Assembly (NCBI RefSeq): GCF_001494595.1
Contig: NZ_LN929908.1
Location: 858,354-922,353 of the forward strand
Source of the DNA: Mycobacterium sp. M26
GTDB lineage: Bacteria; Actinomycetota; Actinomycetes; Mycobacteriales; Mycobacteriaceae
Reading direction: 5' to 3'
Length of the DNA: 64,000 bases
Position 1 is the stretch's first letter. Every line of letters begins with the position of its first letter. The notes under the pieces are model-generated. The model worked only from the letters and a program-made list of their open reading frames with translations. It was not told where the DNA came from and made no database searches. This document shows positions 18,052-27,401 of the stretch, one piece after another. A program made the position numbers and the translations under genes.

Positions 18052-18396
18052 GTGACCTTGATCCTGCTGTACCTGGTGGTGCTGATCCTCATCGGCATCG
18101 TCCTGTTCGGGGTGGCCAGCCTGGTCTTCGGGCGCGGTGAGGAACTGCCCCCGCTGCCGCGGGCCACCACGGCCACCGTGCTGCCGGCCTCCGGGGTCAC
18201 CGCCGCTGATGTCGACGCCGTCAAGTTCACCCAGGTGCTGCGCGGCTACAAGACCAGTGAGGTGGACTGGGTGCTGGACCGGCTGGGCGCCGAACTCGAC
18301 CAGCTGCGCGCCGAACTGGCCACCGTGCGCGCGGTCGCCGGCCTGGACGAACCCGAGGTGACCCATCACGCCGCCGCCGACGAGGACGCCGGGTGA
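18052..18396 (+). CDS. Small membrane-anchored DivIVA-domain protein (Rv1209-like)
   Basis: A 114-residue protein with one N-terminal transmembrane helix (residues 2-25, LILLYLVVLILIGIVLFGVA) and a C-terminal DivIVA-type segment (about 55-90: VDAVKFTQVLRGYKTSEVDWVLDRLG), the motif used by polar growth and septum proteins for membrane-curvature binding and coiled-coil assembly. It occupies the Rv1209 position. The stop overlaps the tagA start (GTGA), so the two are co-translated. A role in cell-pole or envelope organisation is inferred from the domain only. Confidence 0.8.
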   Translation: MTLILLYLVVLILIGIVLFGVASLVFGRGEELPPLPRATTATVLPASGVTAADVDAVKFTQVLRGYKTSEVDWVLDRLGAELDQLRAELATVRAVAGLDEPEVTHHAAADEDAG

Positions 18397-18977
18397 GCGA
18401 ACCCGACGACGACGGCCGGATCCGCTGCGGCTGGGTGGGCGGGCAAACTCAGCTCTACCGCGACTACCACGATCAGGAGTGGGGCCGGGAGCTGCGCGGC
18501 ACCGTCGCGCTGTTCGAGCGGATGAGCCTGGAGGCGTTCCAGAGCGGCCTGTCCTGGCTGATCATCCTGCGCAAACGGGACAACTTCCGGGCCGCCTTCG
18601 ACGGTTTCGACATCGAGACTGTGGCCCGCTACACCGACCGCGACATCAGCCGCCTGATGGCTGACGCCGGAATCGTGCGCAATCGGGCCAAGATCGAGGC
18701 CACGATCTCCAACGCCCGGGCGGCCGCCGACCTCGACGTCGACCTCTCCGACCTGCTGTGGTCCTACGCCCCGCCGCCGCGTCCCCGGCCCGCCACACTG
18801 GCCGATGTGCCCTCGCTGAGCCCCGAGTCGCAGGCGATGGCCAAGGACCTCAAGAAGCGCGGTTTCCGGTTCGTCGGACCCACTACCGCGTATGCGTTGA
18901 TGCAGGCCACAGGCATGGTCGACGACCATGTCGCGTCCTGCTGGGTGCCCCCGGCGAAGGCCCGGAAGCGGCGCTGA
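18393..18977 (+). CDS. tagA: DNA-3-methyladenine glycosylase I
   Basis: A 194-residue TagI/TagA-family base-excision repair enzyme (Rv1210) that removes 3-methyladenine from alkylated DNA. The family wording begins IRCGWVGGQTQLYRDYHDQEWG, then FERMSLEAFQSGLSWLIILRKR (about 48-69), and FRFVGPTTAYALMQATGMVDDHVASC near the C-terminus, with the Cys/His zinc-binding residues expected for TAG. It overlaps the preceding gene by 4 bases. Confidence 0.94.
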   Translation: MSEPDDDGRIRCGWVGGQTQLYRDYHDQEWGRELRGTVALFERMSLEAFQSGLSWLIILRKRDNFRAAFDGFDIETVARYTDRDISRLMADAGIVRNRAKIEATISNARAAADLDVDLSDLLWSYAPPPRPRPATLADVPSLSPESQAMAKDLKKRGFRFVGPTTAYALMQATGMVDDHVASCWVPPAKARKRR

Positions 18978-19136
18978 TCACACCCGCTGGCCCGGGTCTG
19001 GCACACGCACCCGCTCGGATAAGGAACAATGGATGTGAAAACAGGCAGTTCAGTGCCAGGACGCAGCAAGCCCGGTGGTCTGGCACCGATCCGGGTCCGT
19101 GTTCACGGGCCGGCTCGACTCTGGAGGGAGTACTCG

Positions 19137-19304
19137 ATGGCGGCGATGAAGCCCCGGACTGGCGACGGTCCGCTGGAAGCAACCAAGGAGGGGCGCGGCA
19201 TCGTGATGCGGGTACCACTGGAGGGCGGTGGCCGACTCGTCGTCGAGCTCACCCCCGAGGAGGCCGCGGCCCTCGGTGACGAACTCAAAGGCGTCACCAG
19301 CTAA
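19137..19304 (+). CDS. Small DUF3117 protein (Rv1211-like)
   Basis: A 55-residue conserved actinobacterial protein starting MAAMKPRTGDGPLEATKEGRG. It has the DUF3117 pattern: a basic N-terminus, a short beta segment (IVMRVPLEGGGRLVVELT) and an acidic helix (PEEAAALGDELKG). The start is fixed by the strong site GGAGGGAG about 8 bases before the ATG. A strong terminator follows 14 bases after the stop. Function unknown. Confidence 0.9.
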   Translation: MAAMKPRTGDGPLEATKEGRGIVMRVPLEGGGRLVVELTPEEAAALGDELKGVTS

Positions 19305-19318
19305 CTGATCAGCCCCAT

Positions 19319-19346
19319 GAAACCCCGCGTGCGCTCGCGGGGTTTC
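19319..19346. terminator. Bidirectional intrinsic terminator (Rv1211-like / glgM)
   Basis: A perfect 11-bp stem (GAAACCCCGCG at 19319-19329 against CGCGGGGTTTC at 19336-19346) with a 6-base loop lies between two convergent genes, just after the stop of one and 8 bases beyond the stop of the other. No long T tract follows on either strand, as is common for mycobacterial terminators. Confidence 0.8.
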
Positions 19347-19353
19347 GTGCTGC

Positions 19354-20517
19354 CTACGTCGAGACTTTGCGGTAGATCTCCAGCGTCTGCTCGGCGATGT
19401 GGGCCCACGAGAACTCGTCGATACAGCGCTGCCGCCCCGCCTGCCCATAGCGCGCGGCCCGCTCCGGATCGGCCACCAGGGCGTTGACCGCCTCGGCGAT
19501 CCGCACCTCGAAACCGGCCGCGTCGTCGGCCGCGTAGTGCACCAGCGTGCCGGTCACCCCGTCGTCGACCACCTCCGGGATACCGCCCACATCGGAGGCC
19601 ACCACCGCGGTTCCGCAGGCCATCGCCTCGAGATTCACGATCCCCAGCGGCTCATACACTGATGGGCAGACGAAAGCTGTTGCTGCCGAAAGGATTTCGC
19701 GGATCTTGCCGATCGGCAGGAACTCCTGAACCCAGAACACGCCGCTGCGCGCGGCCGCCAGCTCCTGCACCGCACCGCTGACCTCAGCGGCGATCTCCGG
19801 GGTATCCGGCGCACCCGCGCACAGCACCAGCTGCACCTCGGGGTCGAAGCGGTGCGCCGCGGCGATCAGGTGCGGCACCCCCTTCTGCCGGGTGATCCGG
19901 CCGACGAACGCCACCATCGGCCGCGACGGGTCCACACCGAGTTCGGCCAGCACGGACTCACCGCGCTCAGGCGGGGCCGGGTACCACACGTCGGTGTCGA
20001 TGCCGTTCTTGACGACGTGCACGCGGTTGGGATCCAGGCCGGGGTAGACCGACAGGACGTCCTCGCGCATACCCGAACTCACCGCGATCACCGCATCGGC
20101 TGCCTCGACGGCGGTTCGCTCCACCCAGAGTGAAACCCGGTAGCCGCCGCCGAGCTGCTCGGCCTTCCACGGCCGCAGCGGTTCCAGCGAGTGTGCGGTC
20201 AACACATGCGGGATGCCGTGCAGCAGCGCGGCGATATGCCCGGCCATCCCCGTGTACCAGGTGTGCGAATGGGCCACCGTGGCCCCGGCGGCGGCGTTGG
20301 CCATCACCAGATCCGCCGACAGCGTCGACAGTGCGGGGTTGGCGCCCTTGAGCGCCGGGTCGGGCTGATGCACGAACGCCCCTGACCGGGGCGCCCCCAT
20401 GCAGTGCACGTCGACTTCGCAGAGCCGGCGCAGCTGTGCGACGAGCTCCGTCACGTGCACACCGGCGCCACCGTAAACCTCGGGTGGGTACTCCCGAGTC
20501 ATCATCGCCACCCGCAT
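19354..20517 (-). CDS. glgM: Alpha-maltose-1-phosphate synthase (GT4)
   Basis: A 387-residue GT-B glycosyltransferase equivalent to Rv1212c (formerly called glgA). It makes maltose-1-phosphate from ADP-glucose and glucose-1-phosphate, feeding alpha-glucan synthesis. It begins MRVAMMTREYPPEVYGGAGVHVTEL with the GGAG phosphate loop. The donor site lies in FVGRITRQKGVPHLI (about 210-225) and the E-x7-E-like CPSVYEPLGIVNLEAMACG (about 300-318). ATG at 20517 is chosen over longer frames because it matches the family length and has a TACGGT box 7 bases before it. It is divergent from glgC, which makes its ADP-glucose donor. Confidence 0.95.
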   Translation of the reverse strand: MRVAMMTREYPPEVYGGAGVHVTELVAQLRRLCEVDVHCMGAPRSGAFVHQPDPALKGANPALSTLSADLVMANAAAGATVAHSHTWYTGMAGHIAALLHGIPHVLTAHSLEPLRPWKAEQLGGGYRVSLWVERTAVEAADAVIAVSSGMREDVLSVYPGLDPNRVHVVKNGIDTDVWYPAPPERGESVLAELGVDPSRPMVAFVGRITRQKGVPHLIAAAHRFDPEVQLVLCAGAPDTPEIAAEVSGAVQELAAARSGVFWVQEFLPIGKIREILSAATAFVCPSVYEPLGIVNLEAMACGTAVVASDVGGIPEVVDDGVTGTLVHYAADDAAGFEVRIAEAVNALVADPERAARYGQAGRQRCIDEFSWAHIAEQTLEIYRKVST

Positions 20518-20524
20518 GGCACCG

Positions 20525-20530
20525 ACCGTA
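20525..20530 (-). promoter_or_regulatory. -10 box (TACGGT) for leaderless glgM
   Basis: On the minus strand TACGGT ends 7 bases before the glgM ATG. No Shine-Dalgarno sequence fits in the gap. Inferred leaderless promoter. Confidence 0.5.
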
Positions 20531-20653
20531 GTAGGCCCGGCGCGTGAATGCAGCTTTGTCGTCAACGTGGTTGAGCGCGACCAGAAATCTGTTCCCGGCG
20601 CGACACCAGCGCGCAATAGTGCCAATGGCCTAGCCGACATCGGCAGCTGCCAT

Positions 20654-20659
20654 TAGGTT
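20654..20659 (+). promoter_or_regulatory. -10 box (TAGGTT) for leaderless glgC
   Basis: TAGGTT lies 6 bases before the glgC ATG, so the transcript should begin at the start codon. With the glgM box it makes a 148-bp divergent control region for both enzymes of the pathway. Confidence 0.5.
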
Positions 20660-20665
20660 TGCACC

Positions 20666-21880
20666 ATGAGGGAATTGCCACACGTGCTGGGCATCGTCCT
20701 GGCCGGCGGGGAGGGCAAGCGTCTGTACCCGCTGACCGCTGACCGAGCCAAGCCCGCGGTTCCCTTCGGCGGGGCCTACCGCCTCATCGACTTCGTGCTC
20801 TCGAATCTGGTCAATGCGCGGTACCTGCGTATCTGCGTGCTGACCCAGTACAAGTCGCACTCACTGGACCGGCACATCTCGCAGAACTGGCGGCTGTCCG
20901 GTCTGGCCGGGGAGTACATCACCCCGGTGCCCGCCCAGCAGCGGCTCGGCCCGCGCTGGTACACCGGCTCGGCCGACGCGATCTACCAGTCGATGAACCT
21001 CATCTACGACGAGGACCCCGACTACATCGTGGTTTTCGGTGCCGACCACGTGTACCGGATGGACCCCGAGCAGATGCTCAAGTTCCACATCGAGAGCGGC
21101 GCGGGCGCCACCGTCGCCGGCATCCGGGTGCCGCGCGCCGAGGCGCACGCGTTCGGCTGCATCGACGCCGACGAGTCCGGCCGCATCAAGGAGTTCGTCG
21201 AAAAGCCCGCCGACCCGCCCGGCACGCCCGACGACCCGGACCAGACGTTCGTCTCGATGGGCAACTACATCTTCACCACCAAGGTGCTCATCGACGCCAT
21301 CCGCGCCGACGCCGACGACGACCACTCCGATCACGACATGGGCGGCGACATCATCCCGCGGCTGGTGTCCGACGGTATGGCCGCGGTCTACGACTTCAAC
21401 AACAACGAGGTGCCCGGCGCCACCGAGCGCGACCACGGCTACTGGCGCGACGTCGGGACGCTGGACGCGTTCTACGACGCCCACATGGATCTGGTGTCGG
21501 TGCACCCGGTGTTCAACCTGTACAACAAGCGCTGGCCGATCCGCGGCGAGTCGGAGAACCTGGCGCCGGCCAAGTTCGTCAACGGCGGCTCGGCGCAGGA
21601 GTCCGTCGTCGGCGCCGGCAGCATCATTTCGGCGGCCTCGGTACGCAACTCGGTGCTGTCGAGCAACGTCGTGATCGACGACGGCGCCATCGTCGAGGGC
21701 TCGGTGCTGATGCCGGGTGTGCGGGTGGGCCGCGGCGCGGTGGTGCGCAAGGCCATCCTGGACAAGAACGTGGTCGTCGGCCCCGGCGAGATGGTGGGCG
21801 TCGATCTGGAGAAGGACCGGGAACGCTTCGCCGTCAGCTCCGGCGGCGTGGTCGCCGTCGGTAAGGGCGTCTGGATCTAG
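20666..21880 (+). CDS. glgC: Glucose-1-phosphate adenylyltransferase (ADP-glucose pyrophosphorylase)
   Basis: A 404-residue enzyme equivalent to Rv1213 that makes ADP-glucose from glucose-1-phosphate and ATP. The nucleotide-binding signature [28 protein letters not shown] is at residues 8-35; the catalytic Asp region is in [10 protein letters not shown] (about 126-135); FVEKP is near 180; and the C-terminal left-handed beta-helix domain starts near 290 ([19 protein letters not shown]). It supplies GlgM, encoded divergently next door. Confidence 0.96.
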   Translation: MRELPHVLGIVLAGGEGKRLYPLTADRAKPAVPFGGAYRLIDFVLSNLVNARYLRICVLTQYKSHSLDRHISQNWRLSGLAGEYITPVPAQQRLGPRWYTGSADAIYQSMNLIYDEDPDYIVVFGADHVYRMDPEQMLKFHIESGAGATVAGIRVPRAEAHAFGCIDADESGRIKEFVEKPADPPGTPDDPDQTFVSMGNYIFTTKVLIDAIRADADDDHSDHDMGGDIIPRLVSDGMAAVYDFNNNEVPGATERDHGYWRDVGTLDAFYDAHMDLVSVHPVFNLYNKRWPIRGESENLAPAKFVNGGSAQESVVGAGSIISAASVRNSVLSSNVVIDDGAIVEGSVLMPGVRVGRGAVVRKAILDKNVVVGPGEMVGVDLEKDRERFAVSSGGVVAVGKGVWI

Positions 21881-21893
21881 CTCCCGGTCGCCG

Positions 21894-22811
21894 ATGTTCC
21901 GCTGGGGCCGCCGTCGTCCGGCCGGTTCCGCACCGGCCACCTGTCCGTACTGCCAAGCAGCCCTTGATGTCACCGGCACCTGCGCGCGCTGCGGTGCGCT
22001 CACCCCTGCCGCGGCGCCCACCGGCTGGCGCCCGGACCCGACCGCGCGATTCGAGGGGCGCTACTACGTCACCGGCCGGCCCACCAACCGGGTGCGCAAC
22101 GGCCGGACCGAAAACTCCGATCCGGTCGGCGGCCAGATGCTGCCGGGCTACCTCGACGTGCCGGCCGGGCGGTCCGGCGTCCGCTCCACGTGGCTGGCGA
22201 CGGGGGCGACGACGGCGATCATCGTGATGGTGGCCGCCGTCGAATGGGTGCTGTGGACCGGCAGCCACCGCCCGCCGCCGGCCCCGGAGGCCGGCTATCT
22301 CGAGGCGCTCAAGGGTGCCGACCTGATCAACCAGTTCAGCTCCGAGGCCAATGCCATCGCCCACGGGCGGTCGGTGTGCCGCCACCTCGAGGACGGTGGG
22401 CCGCAGCAGGGGCTGCCGGCCGACAAGATCGCCGTCGACGCGTTCTGCCCGGAGTTCAACAAAGGCTTCCGGATTCTCGAGTCCACCACGGTGCCAGGGG
22501 TTTTCGTGCTGACCGACAGTCTGGGCACCGAAGCCATCACCGCCGACGGGGGCACCTGTTCCGGGGCGAACGGGTACGCCGATGTGGGTGCGAGCACCGC
22601 GGTGACGGTGAAGAACGGCACGGGCGACATCCTGGCCACCACCGCGCTGGGTCCGGGCAAGGGTGATACCGCCACCTGCACGTTCTCGTTCAGCTTCACC
22701 CTCACCGAAGGCCAGGACCGCTACGTGGTCTCGGTGGGCCGCCGCGGCGACTTCAGCTACAGCTTCGGCCAGCTACGCGCCCGGGGCGTGCAGATCCACC
22801 TCGGCATGTGA
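21894..22811 (+). CDS. Zinc-ribbon, single-TM protein with extracytoplasmic DUF732-like domain
   Basis: A 305-residue protein. The N-terminus has a CPYC...CARC zinc-ribbon (about residues 17-34). A single transmembrane helix follows near 103-125 (ATTAIIVMVAAVEWVLWTG). The outer part contains a DUF732-like helical segment (ANAIAHGRSVCRHLEDGG) and a C-terminal beta-rich segment with cysteines (CSGANGYADVGASTAVTVKNG). I do not recognise a function. ATG at 21894 is the first in-frame start after glgC, 13 bases beyond its stop, so co-transcription is likely. A cytoplasmic zinc ribbon tied to an external domain could be a sensor or an assembly factor. Confidence 0.75.
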   Translation: MFRWGRRRPAGSAPATCPYCQAALDVTGTCARCGALTPAAAPTGWRPDPTARFEGRYYVTGRPTNRVRNGRTENSDPVGGQMLPGYLDVPAGRSGVRSTWLATGATTAIIVMVAAVEWVLWTGSHRPPPAPEAGYLEALKGADLINQFSSEANAIAHGRSVCRHLEDGGPQQGLPADKIAVDAFCPEFNKGFRILESTTVPGVFVLTDSLGTEAITADGGTCSGANGYADVGASTAVTVKNGTGDILATTALGPGKGDTATCTFSFSFTLTEGQDRYVVSVGRRGDFSYSFGQLRARGVQIHLGM

Positions 22812-23396
22812 TCAGACCGCGCGTTTGCGGCGGCGCCGTCGGCGCAGCAGCGACACCGCGCCCCACACCAGCGCGACCATCACCACGAGCACCAGAGCGG
22901 GGATCAGGATCGCGATGAACACCAGCCCGACGCTGGTGACGTCCTCGATGGTGCTCAACACCGGTGCGGCCACCCCCGCGGTGGCGACGTTGGCGGCCGG
23001 GCGCACCGCGGTTTTGGTCAGGTGCACCACCAGAGCGGTGACGACGCCGATGGCGATCGGCACCCACTGCCCGGTGCGGGCGAACTCGCCCGGGTCGGTG
23101 ACGGCGGCGGTCTGTGCGGCGGTGCCGGAGCCGAAGACGATGCCGCCCGCGGTGGGCCGCACGAACGTCTGCACCGCGTCGTTGATGGAGTCCAGCGCGG
23201 GCACCTTGTCGGCGACGATCTCCACCAGCAGCAGCACCGCGACGATGCCGATCACCCAGCCGTTCTCCAGCCACGCCCAGCCGTGCGGCAGATTGATCAG
23301 GTTGGTGAACCGGCCGAGCAGACCCATCGCCAGCAGCGGGATGTAGGCGTTCAGACCGGCCGCGGTGGCCAGCCCGAATCCGGTCATCAGCTCCAC
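22812..23396 (-). CDS. DUF4126 integral membrane protein
   Basis: A 194-residue membrane protein of the DUF4126 type: GLATAAGLNAYIPLLAMGLLGR at the N-terminus, then several hydrophobic helices (GWVIGIVAVLLLVEIVADKVPALDSINDAVQTFVRP), and a very basic C-terminus. GTG at 23396 is chosen because GAGGAGG lies 6 bases upstream, overlapping the end of the hydrolase gene. Function unknown. It follows the hydrolase gene by 10 bases and is probably in the same transcript. Confidence 0.8.
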   Translation of the reverse strand: MELMTGFGLATAAGLNAYIPLLAMGLLGRFTNLINLPHGWAWLENGWVIGIVAVLLLVEIVADKVPALDSINDAVQTFVRPTAGGIVFGSGTAAQTAAVTDPGEFARTGQWVPIAIGVVTALVVHLTKTAVRPAANVATAGVAAPVLSTIEDVTSVGLVFIAILIPALVLVVMVALVWGAVSLLRRRRRRKRAV

Positions 23397-23406
23397 GCGG
23401 GCCTCC

Positions 23407-25098
23407 TCAGGCCGGGATGACGGGCACCAGCAGGTGCGCGTCGTGGGACGGTCCCCAGTACAGGATGACGCGTCCACGCCTCGACGTGGGGTAAGCGGCG
23501 GGAAACTGTCCGGTCAGCGGATTGCGTGGCGCCAGCCAGCGGCCCGCGACCACCAGCCGCAGCTGCTCGCCGGCGCGGAACTGGGTGGCCGAATCGACCA
23601 GGGCCACGTCCACCGGAACGATCTCCCCGGGCGCGACCGGCTGCGGCTGCGTGCACGACGGCACCGGCTGCCACGGCCGGGACCGCTCGGCGTCCAGTGC
23701 CCGCAGCGACACCCGCTGCCAGCCGGTGGCGAGCCGGTCGCGGCCATAGCCGTAGGAGCCTTCGAAGTCGACGCGGCGACCGTCGCGCCACTTCTCCACC
23801 CCGACGAACAGGTCGGCGTCGGTGGCGTCGCGGACCGCCACCCACAACCGCGCTGCCATCGGCCCGCTGATCTCGGTGTCCTGCGCCAGCGTCCAGGTGA
23901 AACAGGCTGCCCGCGAACGGATCGCGAACTCGAGGTCGCCCGGTTGTCCGGGTGCCTCGGTGCTCAGCTCGCCGGGTCCGGCCAGGTACAGCCGGAGCCA
24001 GTCGGTGCGCTCCAGCGGCCAGCTGAGCTCCTCCCGGACCGAGGCGATGGTGGTGCGGTCCTCCCGAACCTCCAATCGCACGGTGCGCGAAGGTCGTTCG
24101 GTTCCCTCACCATCGAGCGCGGTGCGCAGGAAGTCCAGCTGGGCGGCCTTGGCCGCCGCCGAGTAGTAGGTGGCCCACTTGCCGCCGCGGTGGGTGTAGA
24201 GGTGGGCGATCCGCGAGCTGGTCTGCTCGAACGCCCGGAACGACCCGCGGCTGTGCAGGTTGTGGTCGGAGAAGCTGCCACACACCAGCATCGGCACCGT
24301 GATCGCCGAGAGGTCGGGCACCAGGGATTGCCAGAACTCGTCGCGCAGCGGATGCTCGTCGCCCTTGGCGATGATGTCGTAGCGCTGCCGGGTGGTACGC
24401 CGGATCCCAGCTGCCCAGATCCGGAGGAATCCCTTCTCCCGCACTCCGCCGGGGAAGGCGAGGTCGCGGTAGACGTCGGTGAAGCCCTCCCACGGGATGA
24501 TCGCCTTGAGGGCGGGCGGACGCAGTGCGGCCACGGCGTACTGGCTGATGGCCAGATACGACACCCCCGACATCGTGACCCGGCCATCGCTCCACGGTTG
24601 GTCGGCGCACCACTGCACGATGTCGTAGGTGTCCTGCGCTTCCTGGTGGGACAGCAGCGCGCCGGTGCCGTCGGCCGTGCCGCACCCGCGCAGATCGGCG
24701 TTGACGACGGTGAACCCCTGGGCCACCCACCACGCCGGATCCGGTGCCTCCCAGGAGGTGTAGGCCGAGAAGCTCACCGGACTCGGTTGGCGCAGGGCCC
24801 GATACTGCGGGGAGAACGTCCAGCGGCCGCGTTTGCGCTGCGGCAGGTCGTCCTTGCCGTACGGATGTGCGCACAGCAGCACCGGCCGGCGCTTGTCACC
24901 GGGCGGGCGGAAGACGTTGGCGCGCAGGATCGTTCCGTCCCGGGTGGGCACCGCCAGGTCGCGGTCGACGACGATGTCGGCGGGCGGATCGGTGACCGTG
25001 ACGGGTGGACGCACCGCGCTACGCAGTCGCGCGATCGCATAGCGCAGTCTGCCGGGCCTACGCCATGGTGTGTCCAAAGCCCGCGTCACGACGTTCAC
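23407..25098 (-). CDS. CocE/NonD-family serine hydrolase (Rv1215c-like)
   Basis: A 563-residue alpha/beta hydrolase of the X-Pro dipeptidyl-peptidase (S15)/cocaine-esterase type. The N-terminal hydrolase domain carries the nucleophile motif GVSYLAIS (about residues 177-184), and the C-terminal jelly-roll domain (about 330-555) is typical of this family. No signal peptide is seen, so it is likely cytosolic. It heads a run of genes downstream of the efflux locus, in the same order as Rv1215c-Rv1219c. The natural substrate is unknown. Confidence 0.88.
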   Translation of the reverse strand: MNVVTRALDTPWRRPGRLRYAIARLRSAVRPPVTVTDPPADIVVDRDLAVPTRDGTILRANVFRPPGDKRRPVLLCAHPYGKDDLPQRKRGRWTFSPQYRALRQPSPVSFSAYTSWEAPDPAWWVAQGFTVVNADLRGCGTADGTGALLSHQEAQDTYDIVQWCADQPWSDGRVTMSGVSYLAISQYAVAALRPPALKAIIPWEGFTDVYRDLAFPGGVREKGFLRIWAAGIRRTTRQRYDIIAKGDEHPLRDEFWQSLVPDLSAITVPMLVCGSFSDHNLHSRGSFRAFEQTSSRIAHLYTHRGGKWATYYSAAAKAAQLDFLRTALDGEGTERPSRTVRLEVREDRTTIASVREELSWPLERTDWLRLYLAGPGELSTEAPGQPGDLEFAIRSRAACFTWTLAQDTEISGPMAARLWVAVRDATDADLFVGVEKWRDGRRVDFEGSYGYGRDRLATGWQRVSLRALDAERSRPWQPVPSCTQPQPVAPGEIVPVDVALVDSATQFRAGEQLRLVVAGRWLAPRNPLTGQFPAAYPTSRRGRVILYWGPSHDAHLLVPVIPA

Positions 25099-25108
25099 CC
25101 TAGACCGC

Positions 25109-25783
25109 TCACCAGGCCAGCGGGATCAATCGATAGCGCACCCGGGCCGTGTAGTCGCGGTAGCCGGGCAGTTCCCGGCGAAGCACGTTCTCCTCGTCGA
25201 CGGTGCGGATCACCAGCAGTGCCAGCGACGGAATGACGATCAGCAGCGCCCAGTAGGAGCCCAGTGCCAGTGGCATCCCGACCATCATCACGATGCTGGT
25301 GGCATACATCGGGTGGCGGACGACGCCATAGAGCCCGGTGGTGACCAGCGGCTGGCTGTCCTCGACGGTGATAGTGGCTGCCGCATAACGGTTCTGGAAG
25401 ATCACCAGCATCGCCCCGCCGAGACCGACGGCCACCATCACCGCACCGAGCACCGACACCCACGCCGGCATCTGCGACCAGCCGAACCGGTGGTCGAGTC
25501 CGGAGACGACCAGGGTGCCCAGGAAGCAGACGAGGATCCCGACCACCACGATCTTCTGGACCGGGCGGGTCTCGGCGGTCGGCCCGGCGTGCATCCGGCG
25601 CTCCACAGTGGCAGGGTCGTTGCGGCCCAGGTACAGCGTCGGCAGCAATGACACCACCGCGAACACTCCGAGGAACAGCCAGCCCTGCCAGTAGTGCGCG
25701 GTGCCCGCGGGCACAAACAGCAGCAGGATGAAGCCGGCCAGACTGGCCAGCGAGGACAGCGCCACCCGCAGTGTGCTCGACAT
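25109..25783 (-). CDS. Isoprenylcysteine-carboxyl-methyltransferase-like membrane protein (Rv1216c-like)
   Basis: A 224-residue integral membrane protein with about five hydrophobic helices. The C-terminal half has the ICMT/PEMT-family pattern VTTGLYGVVRHPMYATSIVMMVGMPLALGS, where RHP is the S-adenosylmethionine-binding motif, and ends with the RTVDEENVLRRELPGYRDY catalytic segment. ATG at 25783 is chosen because AGGGGG lies 6 bases upstream; an in-frame start at 25804 is less supported. It lies between the efflux permease and the CocE hydrolase on the same strand. The methyl acceptor is unknown. Confidence 0.82.
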   Translation of the reverse strand: MSSTLRVALSSLASLAGFILLLFVPAGTAHYWQGWLFLGVFAVVSLLPTLYLGRNDPATVERRMHAGPTAETRPVQKIVVVGILVCFLGTLVVSGLDHRFGWSQMPAWVSVLGAVMVAVGLGGAMLVIFQNRYAAATITVEDSQPLVTTGLYGVVRHPMYATSIVMMVGMPLALGSYWALLIVIPSLALLVIRTVDEENVLRRELPGYRDYTARVRYRLIPLAW

Positions 25784-25793
25784 GATCAACCCC

Positions 25794-27401
25794 CTAGATG
25801 ACATCGCGGCGGCGGTAGAGCCAGCCCGCGATCACGGTGAGCGCGATGGCGACCGCACTCATAACCCCCAGTGCACCAACAGAAATCGACGACGGCGCCA
25901 GCGTGCGGCTCACCGGTGAGGCGTCGATCAGCCAGTGTGGCAGCCGCAGCAGCGCCCCGAGGTACAGCGCTGCGACCACGAACGTCACCGCCAGCCAGCC
26001 CACTACCGGCCTGCGCAGTGCGACGCCGAGGGCCGCCACCGCGGCCACCACCGCCATCGCCGGCAGGAACGCCAGCCCGGCCAGGGTCAGGCGCAGGATC
26101 GTGGCGGGCTCACCCAGCGTGAGTCCCGCGCCCAGCCCGTTGCCCAGTCCTGCGCAGGCGAGCAGGATCGCCGCCCCGGTAATGGCAGCCCCGACCGCCG
26201 ACAGCAGCCAGGCCCACCGTGACACCGCGCCGGCCAGGACCGCTTCACCGAGCCCGGACTCCTCGTCGCGGCTCACCCCGACCACGACGCTGACCACATA
26301 CGCCGTGGTCGCCGCGGCCAGAAATTGCGTCATCGTGGTGTACACACCGTCGGTGCCCTGCGCCGAAAGCACCCGCTCGAGCAGTGGATTGCCGCGCGCG
26401 GCGTCCAGCAGCGACTTCGTCATCGACCCGAATGCCGCACCGGCAAGCAGCAATCCGATCGACCAGCCGATCGTGAGACCGCGGTGGGTCACCAGCTGCA
26501 GGCCGAACACCCCGCCCACCGGACGTGCATCAGGATGCTCACCGGATGACGACAGCACGCCGTCGTCGTACTGCCGCCTACGCTCCAGAACCACTGCCGC
26601 GCAGACCAATCCGGCGACCAGCACCGCAATCAGTGCCAGTGGCCACCAGCGCAGCGCCACGAACGCCCGCATCTGCTGCGCCCAGGCGATGGGGGAGAAC
26701 CAGCTCAGGGCGCTACCGGCATTGTCGATCACATCACCGGCACCGCGCACCAGGACCGCCACGGCCAGCGTGGCCATCGCGGCCGCGGTGGCCGTGCGGG
26801 CCTGGCGCCACAGCTGCGCGGTCACCGCCGCCACCGCCCCGAAGACCATGGCCGCCGCGGTGATGCCCAGACACATGGCGGCGGTGTCGACGACGGCGAA
26901 CCCCGCTGCCGCCATGGCCGCCGTCATCGTCACCGCCAGCGTCGCATTCACCGCCGCGACGACGATGAGGGCCGCGGCAGTGCGGGCGTGGCGACCGACA
27001 ACCGACGACAGCACCAGCTCGGCGGCCCCGCTCTCCTCCTCGGCGCGGGTGTGCCGGATCACGGTGAGGATGGCCAGGATTGAGGCCGCGACGATCAGGG
27101 TGAGCATCAGCTCGTTGGCCATCATCACGCCCAGGTCGGTCTCGTTGCCGCCGAACATGGGGCCGCCCAGCATGATTCCGGCCGGCGTCTTGAGCAGGTT
27201 CACCCGGGCCTGGCGCTGCGCCTCGTCGGGGTAGGCCAGCTTGATGCCATTGGGCGCGTACACCATCATCAGCGTCAGCGCCGAAATCCACACCGACAGC
27301 CGCACCCGGTCGCGGCGCAGGGCGAAGCGGACCAGCGCCCCGGTCCCGGTGAGCGGCGAGGCGGCCGGGACCGCCTGGTGACGGCCGGTGGCCGCGGTCA
27401 T
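25794..27401 (-). CDS. ABC multidrug efflux permease (Rv1217c-like)
   Basis: A 535-residue membrane protein with twelve or so hydrophobic helices in two halves, matching the mycobacterial Rv1217c exporter subunit (start wording [19 protein letters not shown], then [15 protein letters not shown]). In M. tuberculosis, Rv1217c-Rv1218c export several antibiotics and other inhibitors. Its ATG overlaps the stop of the ATPase gene (ATGA), coupling the subunits. Ten bases separate it from the methyltransferase downstream. Confidence 0.9.
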   Translation of the reverse strand: MTAATGRHQAVPAASPLTGTGALVRFALRRDRVRLSVWISALTLMMVYAPNGIKLAYPDEAQRQARVNLLKTPAGIMLGGPMFGGNETDLGVMMANELMLTLIVAASILAILTVIRHTRAEEESGAAELVLSSVVGRHARTAAALIVVAAVNATLAVTMTAAMAAAGFAVVDTAAMCLGITAAAMVFGAVAAVTAQLWRQARTATAAAMATLAVAVLVRGAGDVIDNAGSALSWFSPIAWAQQMRAFVALRWWPLALIAVLVAGLVCAAVVLERRRQYDDGVLSSSGEHPDARPVGGVFGLQLVTHRGLTIGWSIGLLLAGAAFGSMTKSLLDAARGNPLLERVLSAQGTDGVYTTMTQFLAAATTAYVVSVVVGVSRDEESGLGEAVLAGAVSRWAWLLSAVGAAITGAAILLACAGLGNGLGAGLTLGEPATILRLTLAGLAFLPAMAVVAAVAALGVALRRPVVGWLAVTFVVAALYLGALLRLPHWLIDASPVSRTLAPSSISVGALGVMSAVAIALTVIAGWLYRRRDVI

